This document shows positions 32,186 to 43,860 of a DNA stretch of 64,000 nucleotides, one piece after another (the stretch's first letter is position 1; each line of letters starts with the position of its first letter). The notes below the pieces were generated by a model. It saw only the letters and a program-made list of their open reading frames with translations. It ran no database searches and had not been told where the DNA came from. The position numbers were made by a program, and so were the translations under genes. Origin of the DNA: Aldrovandia affinis (taxonomy: Eukaryota > Chordata > Actinopteri > Notacanthiformes > Halosauridae). The DNA is taken from the NCBI GenBank assembly GCA_029706075.1, contig JAINUG010000110.1:62001-126000 (forward strand). Direction: 5' to 3'.

Positions 32186-34055
32186 TCATTGTAATAAAAA
32201 AACACAGAATGCCGACATACGATATCAAGCTTGTAAAATTATATGGTAAAGTTAGTTATCTAGGTGAATTTTGTGTTGCGCTCATACACATGCCCTCAAA
32301 AGCATCGCTGATACATACCTTGCAAACGCAAGCACCACTACTCATTTTGTCTTTGAAAAGTTTACTTGTCTAATAGATTTGACAGCTCGTTGGAGATCCC
32401 ACCTTCCACACAACCTTCCTCAGGTCAGACAACAAACAAGAGACAATTCTGCCTTGTCTGATTGGTGTGCAGTGAGGTCACCCAATATCCATGGTCAGGT
32501 GCAGCTCAAGATAGCTCAATACCGACACTACGGAAATTACTTGAACTGCCAGGGCAGCACTACATATAGTATTTTCCAGTGTCCAAATGACTTTGGGTCA
32601 CAGAAGAGAAGGTGACCCATGTCAGTAGTATAAACATGCAGATATGGGCTTCAGCTGGATCACATGTTCTGCTGTAGATCAGTGTGAAAGTTTTACAAAG
32701 GTAATTGCCGAAATGAAATAAACAGTTTTTTGAATGGAACTATACACATTGGGAATGAGTCCCTGATTGCATAGAGAAACACAGTAGCTGTGAGAATGCG
32801 TTTTTTTTAACATCACGTGACATTGAATCCTCACATATCTGGAGTAGTTTGTTCACCATCACAATGAAAATAAATGAAATTAGCTGCCTACAATGAGACA
32901 CAGAATGTTTTCCCCCACAAGTGGTCCTGTATCTGAGAGATTGTGATCATGTGATGGGAAACTGCCGGGTAGTTAAAAGTCATTTATTCCCCTCTGTCAG
33001 TGATTGATTCTATTGACAAGCTCACAGGGGCTGTGCACTATTGATGTTTTCGATCCAACCTGCGTAAACCTCAGAGACACATTGAGAACCTGAGGTGGAG
33101 GAGGAATAACAGTAATGTGTTATATTTACTCACGGTGAAGCAGGTACTTTCATTCGCCTTTATCCATCCATCCCTTTTTTTCCCCTTTCAGTGGGACATT
33201 CTGGAGTGGGTGAGGTCAGCTTGCTGGAATTCTTGGCAGAAGTTCTGATGGTGTGCTCAATGGTGCGTGCATTCAGGATACACATCAATTAGTGTCTAGT
33301 GGGGTTGGGAGGGGGTGTCAGATGACTAATAAGCTATTTAGTTGTGAACAACTGCCATGAACAATGTAATGCAGCGTATGTACCATCTCAAACACAATAT
33401 TTTACCATTAATTTTGGTTATCATTGAACTCCCTTTATTTTCTTTATAAACTATGATTTGTAAAAAAAACTACACTTATATTTAATTGGGATTCAAAATG
33501 TGTGATTATGTCCAGGCCATAGATTCATAATATGGCAATAATATATGATCTATCTGAGGTATGTTTCACATTAAAGCCAGCAAATGAGATTGCTGGAAAG
33601 TACAATATTATGAAACAGCTTAGTATTCAGCAAAATGTGATAGATGACGTAGATTAAAAAAAGAAAATGAAGGTGTTGAGATAACAGCTTTAGTAACCGC
33701 ATTCTTACTCAACATTCTGCACATGGTATATTGTGTATGCATAGTTTCACAAATACTTTTCAGCTACCTATACCTAAGTTAGATGGACAATATGGAGTTT
33801 ATAATCTATTTTTGTATTGAACCAAATGCAGAATAATAAGAGAAGACGTATCAGTGTGACACGTATCAGTTGAGGTTAACCAGACCATGAGGGAAGTTCT
33901 TCCGAAGCCCCTGTAGCATATTCATGACTTATCATCAGGATAATATTGTGTGGCATGTGTTGGGGTCATTAGCTTACCAGTAAATTGATGGCCAATGTAT
34001 TTTTTACTATAAACACATAAACCAGACTGGGATGGAGTTGGATGTACCCACTAGG
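32186..34055. other. Non-coding with one regulatory-looking island at 32.93-33.18 kb
   Basis: The island holds TTAAAAGTCATTTATTCCCC, CAGTGATTGATTC and a block of balanced composition up to about 33150. The remainder is AT-rich. No gene was recognised, including the 114-codon frame at 32271-32615. Confidence 0.3.
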
Positions 34056-34970
34056 AATAGTGGGTATAAAAAGTATTCACCCCCTATGGCATTTTTCACA
34101 TTTTATTTTCTCCAATGTGGCTTTTGCAGGATGCTTTGGGCCATTGTCCAGCTGGAATATAAATCTTCTTCAGACCATAGAATCTTCCTCCACTTGGTTT
34201 GAGAGTCTCTCACATGCCTTCTGGCAAACTCAGATTTCATGTGAGTTTTTTTCAACAATGGCTTTCTTTTTGCCACCCTCCCATAAAGCACAGATTTGTG
34301 AAGTGGCCAGGCTATTGTTGTCGCATGGACAGTTTCTCTCTTCTCTGCTATTGAGGACTGTAACTCTATCAGAGTTGCCATAGGCTTCACTAACAAGAGC
34401 CCTTCTTGCATGGGTGCTCAGTTCTGGAGGACAGCCTGTTCTAGGCAAATTCACAGTTTGCCATATTCTCTCTATTTCTTTATGATGGACTTAATGCTGC
34501 TCTGGGGGATATTCAAAGGCTTCTTATATTTTTCCCCTGATTGGTGCTTTTGAAAAACCCTTTCTCAGATTTGCTTTGAATATTCTTTGGTCTTCATGAT
34601 GAAGCTCTTGTTTGAAAATGCACTAACCAGCTGTGGGACCTCTCACAGACAGGTGCATTTAATTTGAAATCATTTCAAACACCTTAATTGTACACAGGTG
34701 GACATATAATGATGTGACCTCTGCAGACAATTGATTGCACCCGAATTTATTTAGGTGTGTCTTAGCAAAAGCGGTCAATACTTAAGTAATCAATTATTGG
34801 TTTTTTTATTTGCAATTAATTAGCAAAAAGTTTTAGAGTTGTTTTTTATTTGAAGTTGTAGAGTATTTTGTGTTGATCAGTGGAAAGAAATCCCAATTAA
34901 ATTCATTTTGATTCCATGAAGTAAGAAAATAAATTGCCAAAGGGGATGAATCATTTTTATGCCTACTGTA
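34056..34970 (-). mobile_element. Tc1-like element with paired inverted ends, about 0.9 kb
   Basis: The left end TAGTGGGTATAAAAAGTATT, CACCCCCTATGGCA and the right end (reverse complement CAGTAGGCATAAAAATGATT, CATCCCCTTTGGCA) are clear inverted copies. TA at 34969-34970 matches the expected target site; the left TA has decayed to AA. A minus-strand transposase relic fills the 5' half and its C-terminal part is deleted. The subterminal sequence beyond 34600 (CACCTTAATTGTACACAGGT, GTGTTGATCAGTGGAAAGAA) belongs to an element family that I know is widespread in fish. Confidence 0.88.
34106..34597 (-). pseudogene. Tc1-like transposase relic, N-terminal two thirds
   Basis: Starting from an ATG at 34597, the minus strand reads MKTKEYSKQ, a stop, then GEKYKKPLNIPQSSIKSIIK (first helix-turn-helix), then NLPRTGCPPELSTHARRALV (GRPR-like linker). 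A frameshift leads to MATLIELQSSIAEKRETVHA and LYGRVAKRKPLLKKTHMKSE (second DNA-binding region and linker), and then KILWSEEDLY. The last piece corresponds to the WSDE(T/S) motif with the first catalytic aspartate, which here reads glutamate. The second and third catalytic motifs are absent. Several stops and frame changes make it inactive, but it is the most complete N-terminal region in the window. Confidence 0.88.
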
Positions 34971-36110
34971 TATAACATAAAACACATTTTATCATTCACA
35001 TCTGTCTCCTCATAATCAATATGGCTTTTGAAATTTTTGCTTCTGATCAGCAGAACGATTTGCCAATGCCTTTGGCAGCAAGACAAACTGTTAAAAAATA
35101 TATTTAAAAATCCCTTGTAAATTCATGTGTGATACACACTTTCATATTTTGCAACAATGAGTTTCCAACATTTTCCATGGTCAAGATTACCGTAATCTAA
35201 ATAGATCTTGTCTGGACGAAGGCCCTTCTCAGTGGACAATGGTTTCACAACACAGTGACCCACAACGATGACAAAACTCAATTAGCCTGTGGTTGTGATG
35301 CTGGCAGTACCATTTGGAAACATAGCACTTAATCTCCTCTGAAATCACATTTTCTGAAATCTCTAAACAAACAAATGTGCATATTCAAAAATACCACAAG
35401 AAACTTGCTGGAGTAAGAAAAAAAATATTATTTCAAGAGCTTTTACTTTCCTCATGGCGTACTGAAAACTCAATGAACTTGTGTCCTGACAATGAGTTAG
35501 GTCTGAAACATTCTCTCCTTTCTGGCTTCTGTGTGACAATGCATCATACATTCTTTCTACCCATGATGCAATTCACACAAGTAGAAAGAGATAACTTTTT
35601 TACTAGTGATGGGAGAGTAAGTCTTCATGAACCCCAAACTGGGTGGAGGCTCACTGATTTTCACCAATCATAGTTTGTCACTCAAAGTTTTTTACCAGCT
35701 CTTTTTACATGCCAGTGATTGACAGCATGTCATGTCTCGTCATTTGTTTTTTACCAAATTTAATGAATATTGGATTGCTTTGGGGTTAGTGTACGGTGCA
35801 TTCACTTGTAATGACAGCATATGCGTTTCTCCAAAAGGCATGTAAATGACTCTTACCCAACTGGGTTAACGGTTTAGGTTTAGAAATGTATTTCACCTGT
35901 CAAATAGTGAAATGTAAAATATATTACTGAAAGAGGAATTAGAAATGCACCAAATTATGCCTGCACTAATGTATTCAAAACAGGAAGAGAATGCAGAGTG
36001 ATTCATTTTATAAGCAGGAAGAAAATGGATTCACGTGAAGCTAGGGCGCACGACTCATTAATGTTTAACCACCTTCAGATCTAAGGAGGTGAAATACCGT
36101 ATCAAGTTTG
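34971..36110. other. Non-coding, possible small MITE remnant
   Basis: CTAGTGATGGGAGAGTAAGT followed by CTTCATGAACCCC near 35603-35635 resembles the end of a fish hAT MITE, but no partner end was found. Otherwise no gene or repeat is recognised. Confidence 0.3.
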
Positions 36111-36199
36111 TCCCTTTATTTCAATGAAAGAGAGAAGTGTCCCGTGTTTTCTATGTGTGCTGCTAGTGGTGTCTGCATCTGTGTGTGATGTTGATGCTA

Positions 36200-36650
36200 C
36201 AGCAGCTTTTATTTGACTGTGGGCAATCATTGCTCCGCACGGCTCAGCTACTGTATGAGGCACAATCCTGATGAGAGTCCTGATGATGCAAGTGCCGGTC
36301 CAGATTACCCTGGAGGTAGCATTCTGGGTCCGTGCCTGAAGGGGCCAGCCCAGCACACACAAGGTGTTCCATGCCAGGGAAGTCATGAAAAGTGTGGCCG
36401 TGCATCGCCATGTATAAACATGGGGACGCAGTGTAGCACAGTGGAAACACATCTCAAAATTGATTTGTGCAATGTGGTGTTGTCCTATATTCGTTTGTTG
36501 GTAACAAGCCCACATGTGCACGGTAGGCTTTGATAACTTCACCCTGGAGCCATTGTCTTACTGTACAGGAGCTAGTCCTGTCATAGAAATGTCCAGGTGT
36601 CTCTTTGGCAGTTAGGAATGCAGGAAAGAAGTGGATCTTTGGCATGCCTC
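36200..36650 (-). pseudogene. Strongly decayed Tc1-like transposase, different subfamily
   Basis: On the minus strand LRPHV is followed by the DARPH step (codons at 36406-36392), which corresponds to the DNARPH centre of a Tc1-like subfamily. After frame changes, NLDRHLHHQ can be read, where that subfamily has a conserved LDR(R)(L/V)R segment after the PIE block. The PIE motif itself has decayed. The overlapping frames of 146 codons (minus) and 106 codons (plus) are side effects. Terminal repeats were not identified. An older insertion than the other copies is likely. Confidence 0.42.
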
Positions 36651-38990
36651 ATCTTTTTTCACATTTTGCTGCCAGTGTCAATCATGAGTCACACCTGAAC
36701 GCTTTCTGATGTGATATTGTCAGACTGCACAAGAAAGTTGCCTGGAAATCCTGGATATTGACATTCCTGCACTCATTGGTCTCTTCCTTTCAACTGTAAC
36801 TTGTGCCAGTCATGGAAGTTTGGTTAACTTTTTGGTTCAGCTGTAACAACTAGTTACTGCAGGCTTTCATTGTTTTTTTGTACCCATGGACACAGCTGAA
36901 GAAGCACATGAAAATGACCAATCTGGCAAAGCATTCTACCATATCTGGTTACACAAGTGACACACAAGGAGTTTTTCAAGCCTTTCCAAGCAGCCTAATG
37001 ATCTTTTAACTTACTATCAGCCAATCAGAACTTTGAAATCTGCTGAAGCTAAGCTCTTGTGTCTTCAAAATTATGTGTCTTGTGAATTATGTATGAAGTG
37101 GTGAAGCGTCCTTTCTATGTATGCACCAAAGCTAGAATAATTTGCAATGACGTTGAAACCGTGTTTTTAAATTGTTTTTATTGTGAGCTGTTCAACAAAA
37201 GGCAGCTGAAATACGATTCATTCCAAGATAAGATCACAACAGCAGAGCCGCTATGTCAGACCTACAACAAACCAACAACCGAACAAAATTCTAGTCAACT
37301 CACCTACAAATTCAAATTGTAATGATTTGACATTGGCAAAGAGTCCAGGCGATCCAATTAAAATATATAGTCCAAACCTCATTTTTCAAAAACATCATAA
37401 TTGACTTAACAATGTTTGGTCTTTCTACAAAAATGTCTGACAGGTCTCTGACATTTAAAAGTACTTTTAACCAATGCGTGTCCGTGTTCACGATTACCTT
37501 CTTATCTTTTATTTACGATAGCCTTATCAAATCAGCCGATTTTAATGTCATGACACTGCAATCAAAACAGCAAAAAAAGGTTGTTTACGGAGTGAAAATT
37601 TGAAATATTCAAGTATTTCATTATATTATAAATATATTGATGACTGTATTAAAATACAAAAAATAAGACAGATACTCACTATTAATTATGATTTCAGGAA
37701 CAACACATTTTTTTGTTTGCTGTTTTGCTGACAAGAAAGAAAAGGCCCCTTTGGAGTCTCCAAATGGCACAGTTTACATTTTGTTTTGGAACTTGTGTGA
37801 GTGTCCAGCTTATACCTACCAGCTATAGGAGGAGATGTTATTCAGACCACTATTACACAGTGCCAGAGGATAACTTTTAAAAATAGTGTTGGCCACTAAT
37901 TTACAGGCCAACAAATAGAATAATAGAATGACAAAGGAGAGATAGCACTAGACATCAAAATCACGTACACACATTGTCACCTGCCCTTGTGACCATACGG
38001 GTGCTTTAGACTTTTCAGTCACTTTTGCTTTCAGACTTTCACTCTTGTGGCACAGCTCTGTGCATCGGCTGCCCTGCTACTAGGAGTGGCCGTTCATTAT
38101 CCTGATTTGTCTCGTATAGAAAGACGCCTTCCGTGCACATGTTCAAAGAAACCCTTCTGAAGAAACCATCAGAGAGCCTTACATGGAAGTGGGACCTCAT
38201 GTTTAGAGCATTGCAACATGAGTCATTAGAGAGGCAAATGACCTTCTGTGTAAAAGGTGCTCTACACACTGAATCTTCTTTATCTTCATCGGTCATCTGA
38301 TCACAGCTTGGTATCCCCACTGGTAACCAAAGTGGCAGACCTGGGGGGAGAGGAATCTGGAATATATTACTTTGCCTGACAGTTTGATTATTTGAGATGA
38401 TTGCACATCAATGAAAAATGCAATAAACATAATTTTGCCACAGATGCAAGCTCCTGATAAAGACTGACAGTGGAATTCCTTGCATGCACATAACCTCTAT
38501 AGCAAACATCCAGTTACACTGGGTCATACTGCCATCCGGTCACATGCAGCATGTGTCCCCTCTGAGAGCCCCTCTTGTAGTGGCACAGGGTTCGCATTGC
38601 ATATTATTTCTGTGGATAATAAATATTGTGTTTAGATTCTAATTTGTTAGGTCAAAACATGGCGTAATGCTTTCCAACAATTGTTGTATATGGTCCTAAA
38701 ACCACAATATAAAATATTTGTCAAGCTGTTTGAAAGCCTGGAGGGTAGGTGTAATGTGAGAACCATTCCAATTTAACTATCTGTCCCGAGTCATTTTACC
38801 GCCTGCTGTAGCTTGCTCCTAGCGTGAAAATTGCAAAAGATTGCCCCAGGCTATGCTTATGAAGCTATATATCTAGCATTACCTGTGCTTCACAGCTATG
38901 GGAGCATTCACACTTTAATTGTGTTGTTAGGTTAGGAGTATAACAGTTGTTTAAATGGCACAAAGGACTTGTACCTAGACTACAGTACTT
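36651..38990. other. Non-coding, AT-rich with one GC-richer island
   Basis: The island at 38020-38330 (with a minus frame of 93 codons, no recognised product) may be a conserved element. The rest shows no gene or recognised repeat. Confidence 0.35.
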
Positions 38991-38994
38991 ACTG

Positions 38995-39640
38995 TTGGTG
39001 CCCAAACAGGTTGATTCAGAGCAAACAATGGTTTAATTTGGCTTTGTGGACAAAACACACCAACTGAGCCCGTAATTAAGATACCTGCTCAGGGATCATA
39101 CCCATTCATTTTGCATCCATGTAACACAATTCCGTCTGACATATGAATACAGGAGCTTACCCCACAATACTTCCAGGTACCTGACATGAACAACGTCTGT
39201 ACAAGGTCTTGCAACTCCACGGGATGCCATTGTCCATAGTATGACTCAGGTCCACTCTTGGTTCAGCTACAATTTCAACATTTTTATCCTCCAGCTGTAT
39301 ATAGGGTTATATTCTTATGTCTGCATGATAACATTTTGGTCTGTCATCCCTATTTTTGGTTCCCAAATTGCACAGCGCTTTGATTCATATTTGATCATTG
39401 AATATTGTTCCGTGCCTTCTACGGCAAAGAGGAAGAAGTTTGAAGCTGGCTAAATGTCCCCATGCCTCCATAGTGACTTCTCCTGGGATTTTCTGCGTTA
39501 TTGAATTAGACCCTTTTGTGTTCCTTCCGCAGCTTCCTCTCACAATGACACAATCAGAGGAGCATGCTCCAGTGGACAGCAGGAATATTGAACCGCTCTC
39601 CACCGAGAGGTGACTCCCAGGAAATTCATTACAGTAACGT
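38995..39640. promoter_or_regulatory. Candidate conserved non-coding elements
   Basis: Two blocks stand out. 39005-39165 contains CAAACAATGGTTTAATTTGG (a SOX-like ACAATG core beside an AT core) and CCCGTAATTAAGATACC. 39360-39620 is GC-richer, with TTTGATCATTGAATATTG and CACAATGACACAATCAGAGG. No coding signals. Confidence 0.3.
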
Positions 39641-40880
39641 TGGTAAGTTCCTGGAACCCTCCCCAGGCAAGATTAATTTGTTCTGTGAATTCTCCTCCAA
39701 TTTTGTTTGTTAGTGTCTTTCTCGTAACGCTCCACTGAGCATGCAGTTTAGAAACTTGTGCTGCATGTTAGTGTTTTTATAAAATGCTGTTGTTGCTTCA
39801 CAGTTCTGAGAACTTGAACATATTGAGTTTTTGTTCGACTGTTGACATGAGTCATTTTGATTGAAGTGCACGGCATCGATGTGTCTCACTTCAATAATGG
39901 GTATTCTAATGGCTTCGGTTTGATTCATGTTCAGAAAAAAAGGTTTATTCACCCCGGCCTCCTCTGAAGAGTGTATCACCAGGCTCATTAAAATCACCTC
40001 GTTTGTTTGTGTTTACATTGTGCACGCCTTGTTTCTCATTGAAGGATGTGTATTGGTAAGGATGTGAGGGTCACATTCATGACTACTTTCGCTTTGTCAT
40101 CCTGAATAAGGAGCAGATTACAGATTCCGTGTCTGAGGACTGATGCCTGACTGTGGGAGTTCAGCACTCTCTTCCAAGTTCATTATCACACATGAACACT
40201 TGCTGTCCCCTTAAAAGAAAGACACTCCAGTCCCTTTGGAAATGGGATAATAAGAGATCATATATATTTTATTATACTTTGAATGTGTGTTGGGTATGAA
40301 TGAGCAATTTAGCTTTTAATTTTTTTTTCCCCATATAGTGTATGATTTGATTACATGGCATGCTGAAGGAGCATGAGCTGTTCTTCTCATGGCCCGCCAT
40401 ATTTTATATGTTTTTAACAATGTACATGTAGGCTACACAAGCAGGGAAATTGACCTGAATATGAATAGTGTAGTGCAATATTTATAATTTAATTGAAGTT
40501 GAGTATGTATCGTATTTGATGGTGATATTTTCACATTGACAGGTGGATTTTGTGCCCTTACCAAATGTGGTAATATGGAGGTGTTTTTTATGTTATTTCA
40601 ATTATGTCCGCTCATAATTTGAAAATCGAGTGGGACTTCTTAACTAATTATCAATATTATCAAATATATGAACAATTCATTGCTTGATTTAGTCATACTA
40701 CCATTTCTAATGAGCAAATATATGAATATCCACAATCATTGGATAAATGGGGCTTCATATATGCAGAAATGTCAACATTAAACTCCAATTTAATGATACA
40801 AGAATTCAATTTTAAATGAGAGGCCATCGAGATAATATCTATGTAATTTAAATGAGAGTGACTTTGCAATTGAATGCAAA
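39641..40880. other. Non-coding, nothing firm
   Basis: Balanced patches at 39840-40200 may be regulatory, followed by AT-rich sequence. No gene recognised. Confidence 0.35.
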
Positions 40881-41330
40881 AGGATTGCTTTTTCAGAAAA
40901 ATGAGACCGCGAGGCAATCTAGAACACTCAATGAATAGTTTAAGCCAAGCAATCTGTGCCACCCTGTCACCCAATCATGAAGTATGCATGTTTTATAATG
41001 CTTTCCTGCAAACGACTCTTACATCATCACATTCACTTCACAGACTGTGAGGCCATAATTTGCTTGCTCACCTGTTTGTGTTTGGAATTTAATTCCAAGA
41101 TGAACAAAGATTTGTATCCATTATGTTGAATCATGATCACTGACAGTAAAACAGTCATTTAAGGTGATTGACAACTGAAAGTTGTTCAGGTGTTGTAATT
41201 AAAATGTCCTAATTAAAGCTATCTACGCAATCAAATAATAAGGAGCCGATGTGCAATCAAATAACCCCCATAACTTTCATTAAAATATGAAGGCACTTAT
41301 ATTTTTGTCATAATTTAAGTATTTTCTTAA
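40881..41330. promoter_or_regulatory. Candidate conserved non-coding element rich in TAATTA-type cores
   Basis: Two TAATTAAA motifs lie 14 bp apart (41196-41203 and 41210-41217), just after the perfect inverted repeat ACAACTGAAAGTTGT (41171-41185). GGAATTTAATTCC near 41086 is another palindrome. Two AATCAAATAA-type motifs follow (41229, 41256). This is one of the densest homeodomain-like clusters in the window and has no frame or repeat. Confidence 0.35.
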
Positions 41331-41996
41331 AAAAGGTTCAAGCTGAAAGAAACTTCAATTGTGTCATGAAGATGTACTATGTATGCTGGCTTTTATCTGC
41401 AGCTGACCATTCAGTTCAGTCAAGATTATCGAGCCTTTAACTGAATACTGACCGTTATTGGACAATTATTCATTTAATCTGCCATAAATCCTTTGTGAAG
41501 GAGTTCTACTGTTGGAGGTCTGGTTGTGCTGATATAAAAATAAAGTTGTTTATTCACTATGCTTTAATTAATATTTGTCCTTTTATCAAATTTGTAGTAG
41601 CTCTCCCGGTTCATCATAATTCATTATTCATTCATTCGTTTAATTGCTTGTTCTATGTCCCATTAGTATGCAATTATACTGTTAATCCATAAATCTGAAT
41701 GCATGTCTTTACTGGTTTATTTAATGGGTTGGTGAGTATAAATGAAGTACAGAAATACATTTACTTGTATCCTTCTGGAAGGAAAAACTCCATATCTAGC
41801 AAACCATAACTTAAATATAGAATGAAAAGCTGAACCTTATTAAATAAGGGAAAATCCAATTCAGGTATTTTAAACTCAGAAAATGTGAAAAACAAAGTTT
41901 AGATGGCTTGCCTCCAGTGGATTGTCAAAGGTTATAAATGGCAGAATGGAGAGAGTTTTTTATTTATTTTTATAATATTTCAATTTCAACACAATT
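41331..41996. other. Non-coding, AT-rich
   Basis: No feature recognised before the degenerate tandem repeat region. Confidence 0.4.
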
Positions 41997-42260
41997 CTTG
42001 GTAAAGTATTACAATTCAAAATTATAATAGCCTTGCAGAGAGGATCTAGTAGAGTAACCTAGTAGTTAATCTTGTGTATGGAGATATAGAATATTTTATT
42101 TGGTCAAAGCTTTTTGACATCACCGGCTCGATGAAGGGATGGATAGATGGATGGACAGAGAGAAAGACGGAGGCAGAGGTAGCTTTTACATGTGTTTTGC
42201 ACAGATTTACATTATTTATTATGGTAAAACTACTGTATTTTGGAGCATTATAATAGCCAT

Positions 42261-43452
42261 TAGGGCTGTCCCCGACTAAAACAAATCTTGGTCGACCAAA
42301 GTTTTTTCCGATTGGTCGATTGGTCGAAACTTTTTTTTCTTCTATATTACAAACCCTATTTGTTTTAATAAATACAACTATATGCACACTGCGCTTGTCT
42401 CATGTTTTATAACTTTCTTAAGTGAATGACACAAATGACTAACAATAGACTAATAACTTTATGGAGCCGTAGTCCAAGATTACTTGAAAGGAAAAAAAAC
42501 CTCTTCATGCTGCCCTTGCAGATTCTGCCGTTGCACTTGTGAAGTTGCGGTATGGCCACATACTGTAATAGGCTGATGCTTTTATTTGACCACAACCATA
42601 ATACATTCTAATGCTATGTTTTATTTAATTAACCAGGTTGGTCTCATTGGGATTTAAAATCTCTTTTGCAAAAAAATAGGCTAAGAAACGAATGATCACA
42701 CATAGCCTATCGAAAATAACCTACTCGAGTCGGAGACCCTCGTTTCATGTTATGGCACAGAAACACTAGCTTGTCCACATTTTTTGGCAAAAGGCTGCTC
42801 CTCGTTTTATTAACGATAAACCCTGCCTTGGGAAACGCGCTTGCAAAGTTTACATTCCACTTTTTTTGGATCGTCCGCGATTAAAACAAAATGCTGCCAT
42901 ACTACAGATTTTTTCTTTGACATTATGTTCTTAGGTTATATCGAAATGAGTAATTAAAGTATGCCTATATCACTAATCTTAACTGTAGGCAAATCTTAGG
43001 CTACAATTAAAATGCACATTCGCGTGCCTAAAACAAGAAGGATACAATATAGGCTACATGAAAGGGGGTGTTACGCATGTTAGTTATAAATATATAAACC
43101 ATACAATTAGCAAAACACATTTATTATGAAATGTTACTTTTATTAGTCATTCACAGAATCATTCACAACATTACTATTACCTTAACTGCCCAATATAATT
43201 TAAAGAGAACATATATAGGCCTAGCTATGTTAAGAGTGAAGGACTGTCACTGCCATACCCGCCACATCCAGAATGGATTATTGTACTGACAAGCGCGCCG
43301 AACTGTGGCGTGAATCTAGGTGTCTCATGCTGCGTTGAGAATTTTTTTATTTGTTTTTTTTCCCGCATGACTGCTCGACCAAAACAAATCTCGGTCGACC
43401 AACAGCCCATCGACCAAACAATCGACCAGTTGACTAAATGGGGTCAGCCCTA
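42261..43452. mobile_element. Non-autonomous hAT element, 1192 bp
   Basis: The inverted ends are TAGGGCTGTCCCCGACTAAA and, reversed, TAGGGCTGACCCCATTTAGT. Next to them lie several GGTCGACCAA/TTGGTCGA motifs, probably transposase-binding sites (42290-42330 and 43376-43430). An exact 8-bp direct repeat, ATAGCCAT, flanks it (42253-42260 and 43453-43460). No transposase frame is present. It contains a LINE-tail-like stretch at 42620-42672. The intact duplication suggests it is one of the younger insertions. Confidence 0.93.
42616..42672 (-). mobile_element. LINE 3' tail fragment inside the hAT element, minus strand
   Basis: On the minus strand this reads CAAAAGAGATTTTAAATCCC, AATGAGACC and ACCTGGTTAATTAAATAAAA. 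That matches the fish LINE tail 'aaaagagattt..tcaatgggac..cctggttaaataaa' and the copy at 2.7 kb. Either a LINE jumped into the hAT element or the hAT family carries it. Confidence 0.55.
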
Positions 43453-43615
43453 ATAGCCATGCAGCATTAAAGCTTTAATGACATCATTAGATCAGATGGA
43501 GGATTGAGGGGAGGAATGGATGGGCAGATGGGGAGGAGAAGGATCCAAGTAGCTTTATGGTTATACCTGTGTATACATTTACAGTATGTGGCTTGGTAAA
43601 GTATTGTAATTATCT

Positions 43616-43860
43616 GATGCAGCTCAGCTTGCAGATCACAGACTGGAAAAGAAGCACCCGTGTATTCTGCAGGATGTGCATGTGTGGCTCTCCTGAACCG
43701 ATGGAGGATGATGCAGGGGAAAACATCACTTACCAAGAAAAACCTCACAAAGTGCGGCTGAGGGTAGGGGTGAAAAAGGCACCAGGGAAAGCATCTCGGC
43801 TGAAAGCGTGTGTAAAGACCACAGCTGGGCATTAGTGTCTCCAGCTCCCCCTCCCTCTGC
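43616..43860 (+). other. Protein-like open stretch, unassigned
   Basis: The plus frame contains PEPMEDDAGENITYQEKPHK followed by a lysine- and arginine-rich stretch, and ends at a TAG at 43833-43835. TGTATTCTGCAG before 43671 is acceptor-like. The opposite strand is open too (131 codons), and no family was recognised. A conserved element or chance is more likely than an exon. Confidence 0.15.

Larger units (their letters stand above)
41997..43615 (+). repeat. Degenerate tandem repeat (three units) split by an hAT element
   Basis: The landmark TTGGTAAAGTATTACAATT recurs as ATGGTAAAACTACTGTATTT and TTGGTAAAGTATTGTAATT at about 42000, 42223 and 43595. A second landmark (TATAATAGCC(A/T)TGCAG) follows it at 42023 and, once the hAT insertion is removed, at 42250/43453. 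A third (AAAGCTTT..TGACATCA) is at 42106 and 43469. Without the 1.2-kb insertion the units would be about 220 and 170 bp. The units are strongly diverged. Confidence 0.5.

Noticed and set aside
36102..36542. 146-codon minus-strand frame
   Set aside because: The recognisable pieces belong to a decayed Tc1-like transposase in shifting frames.
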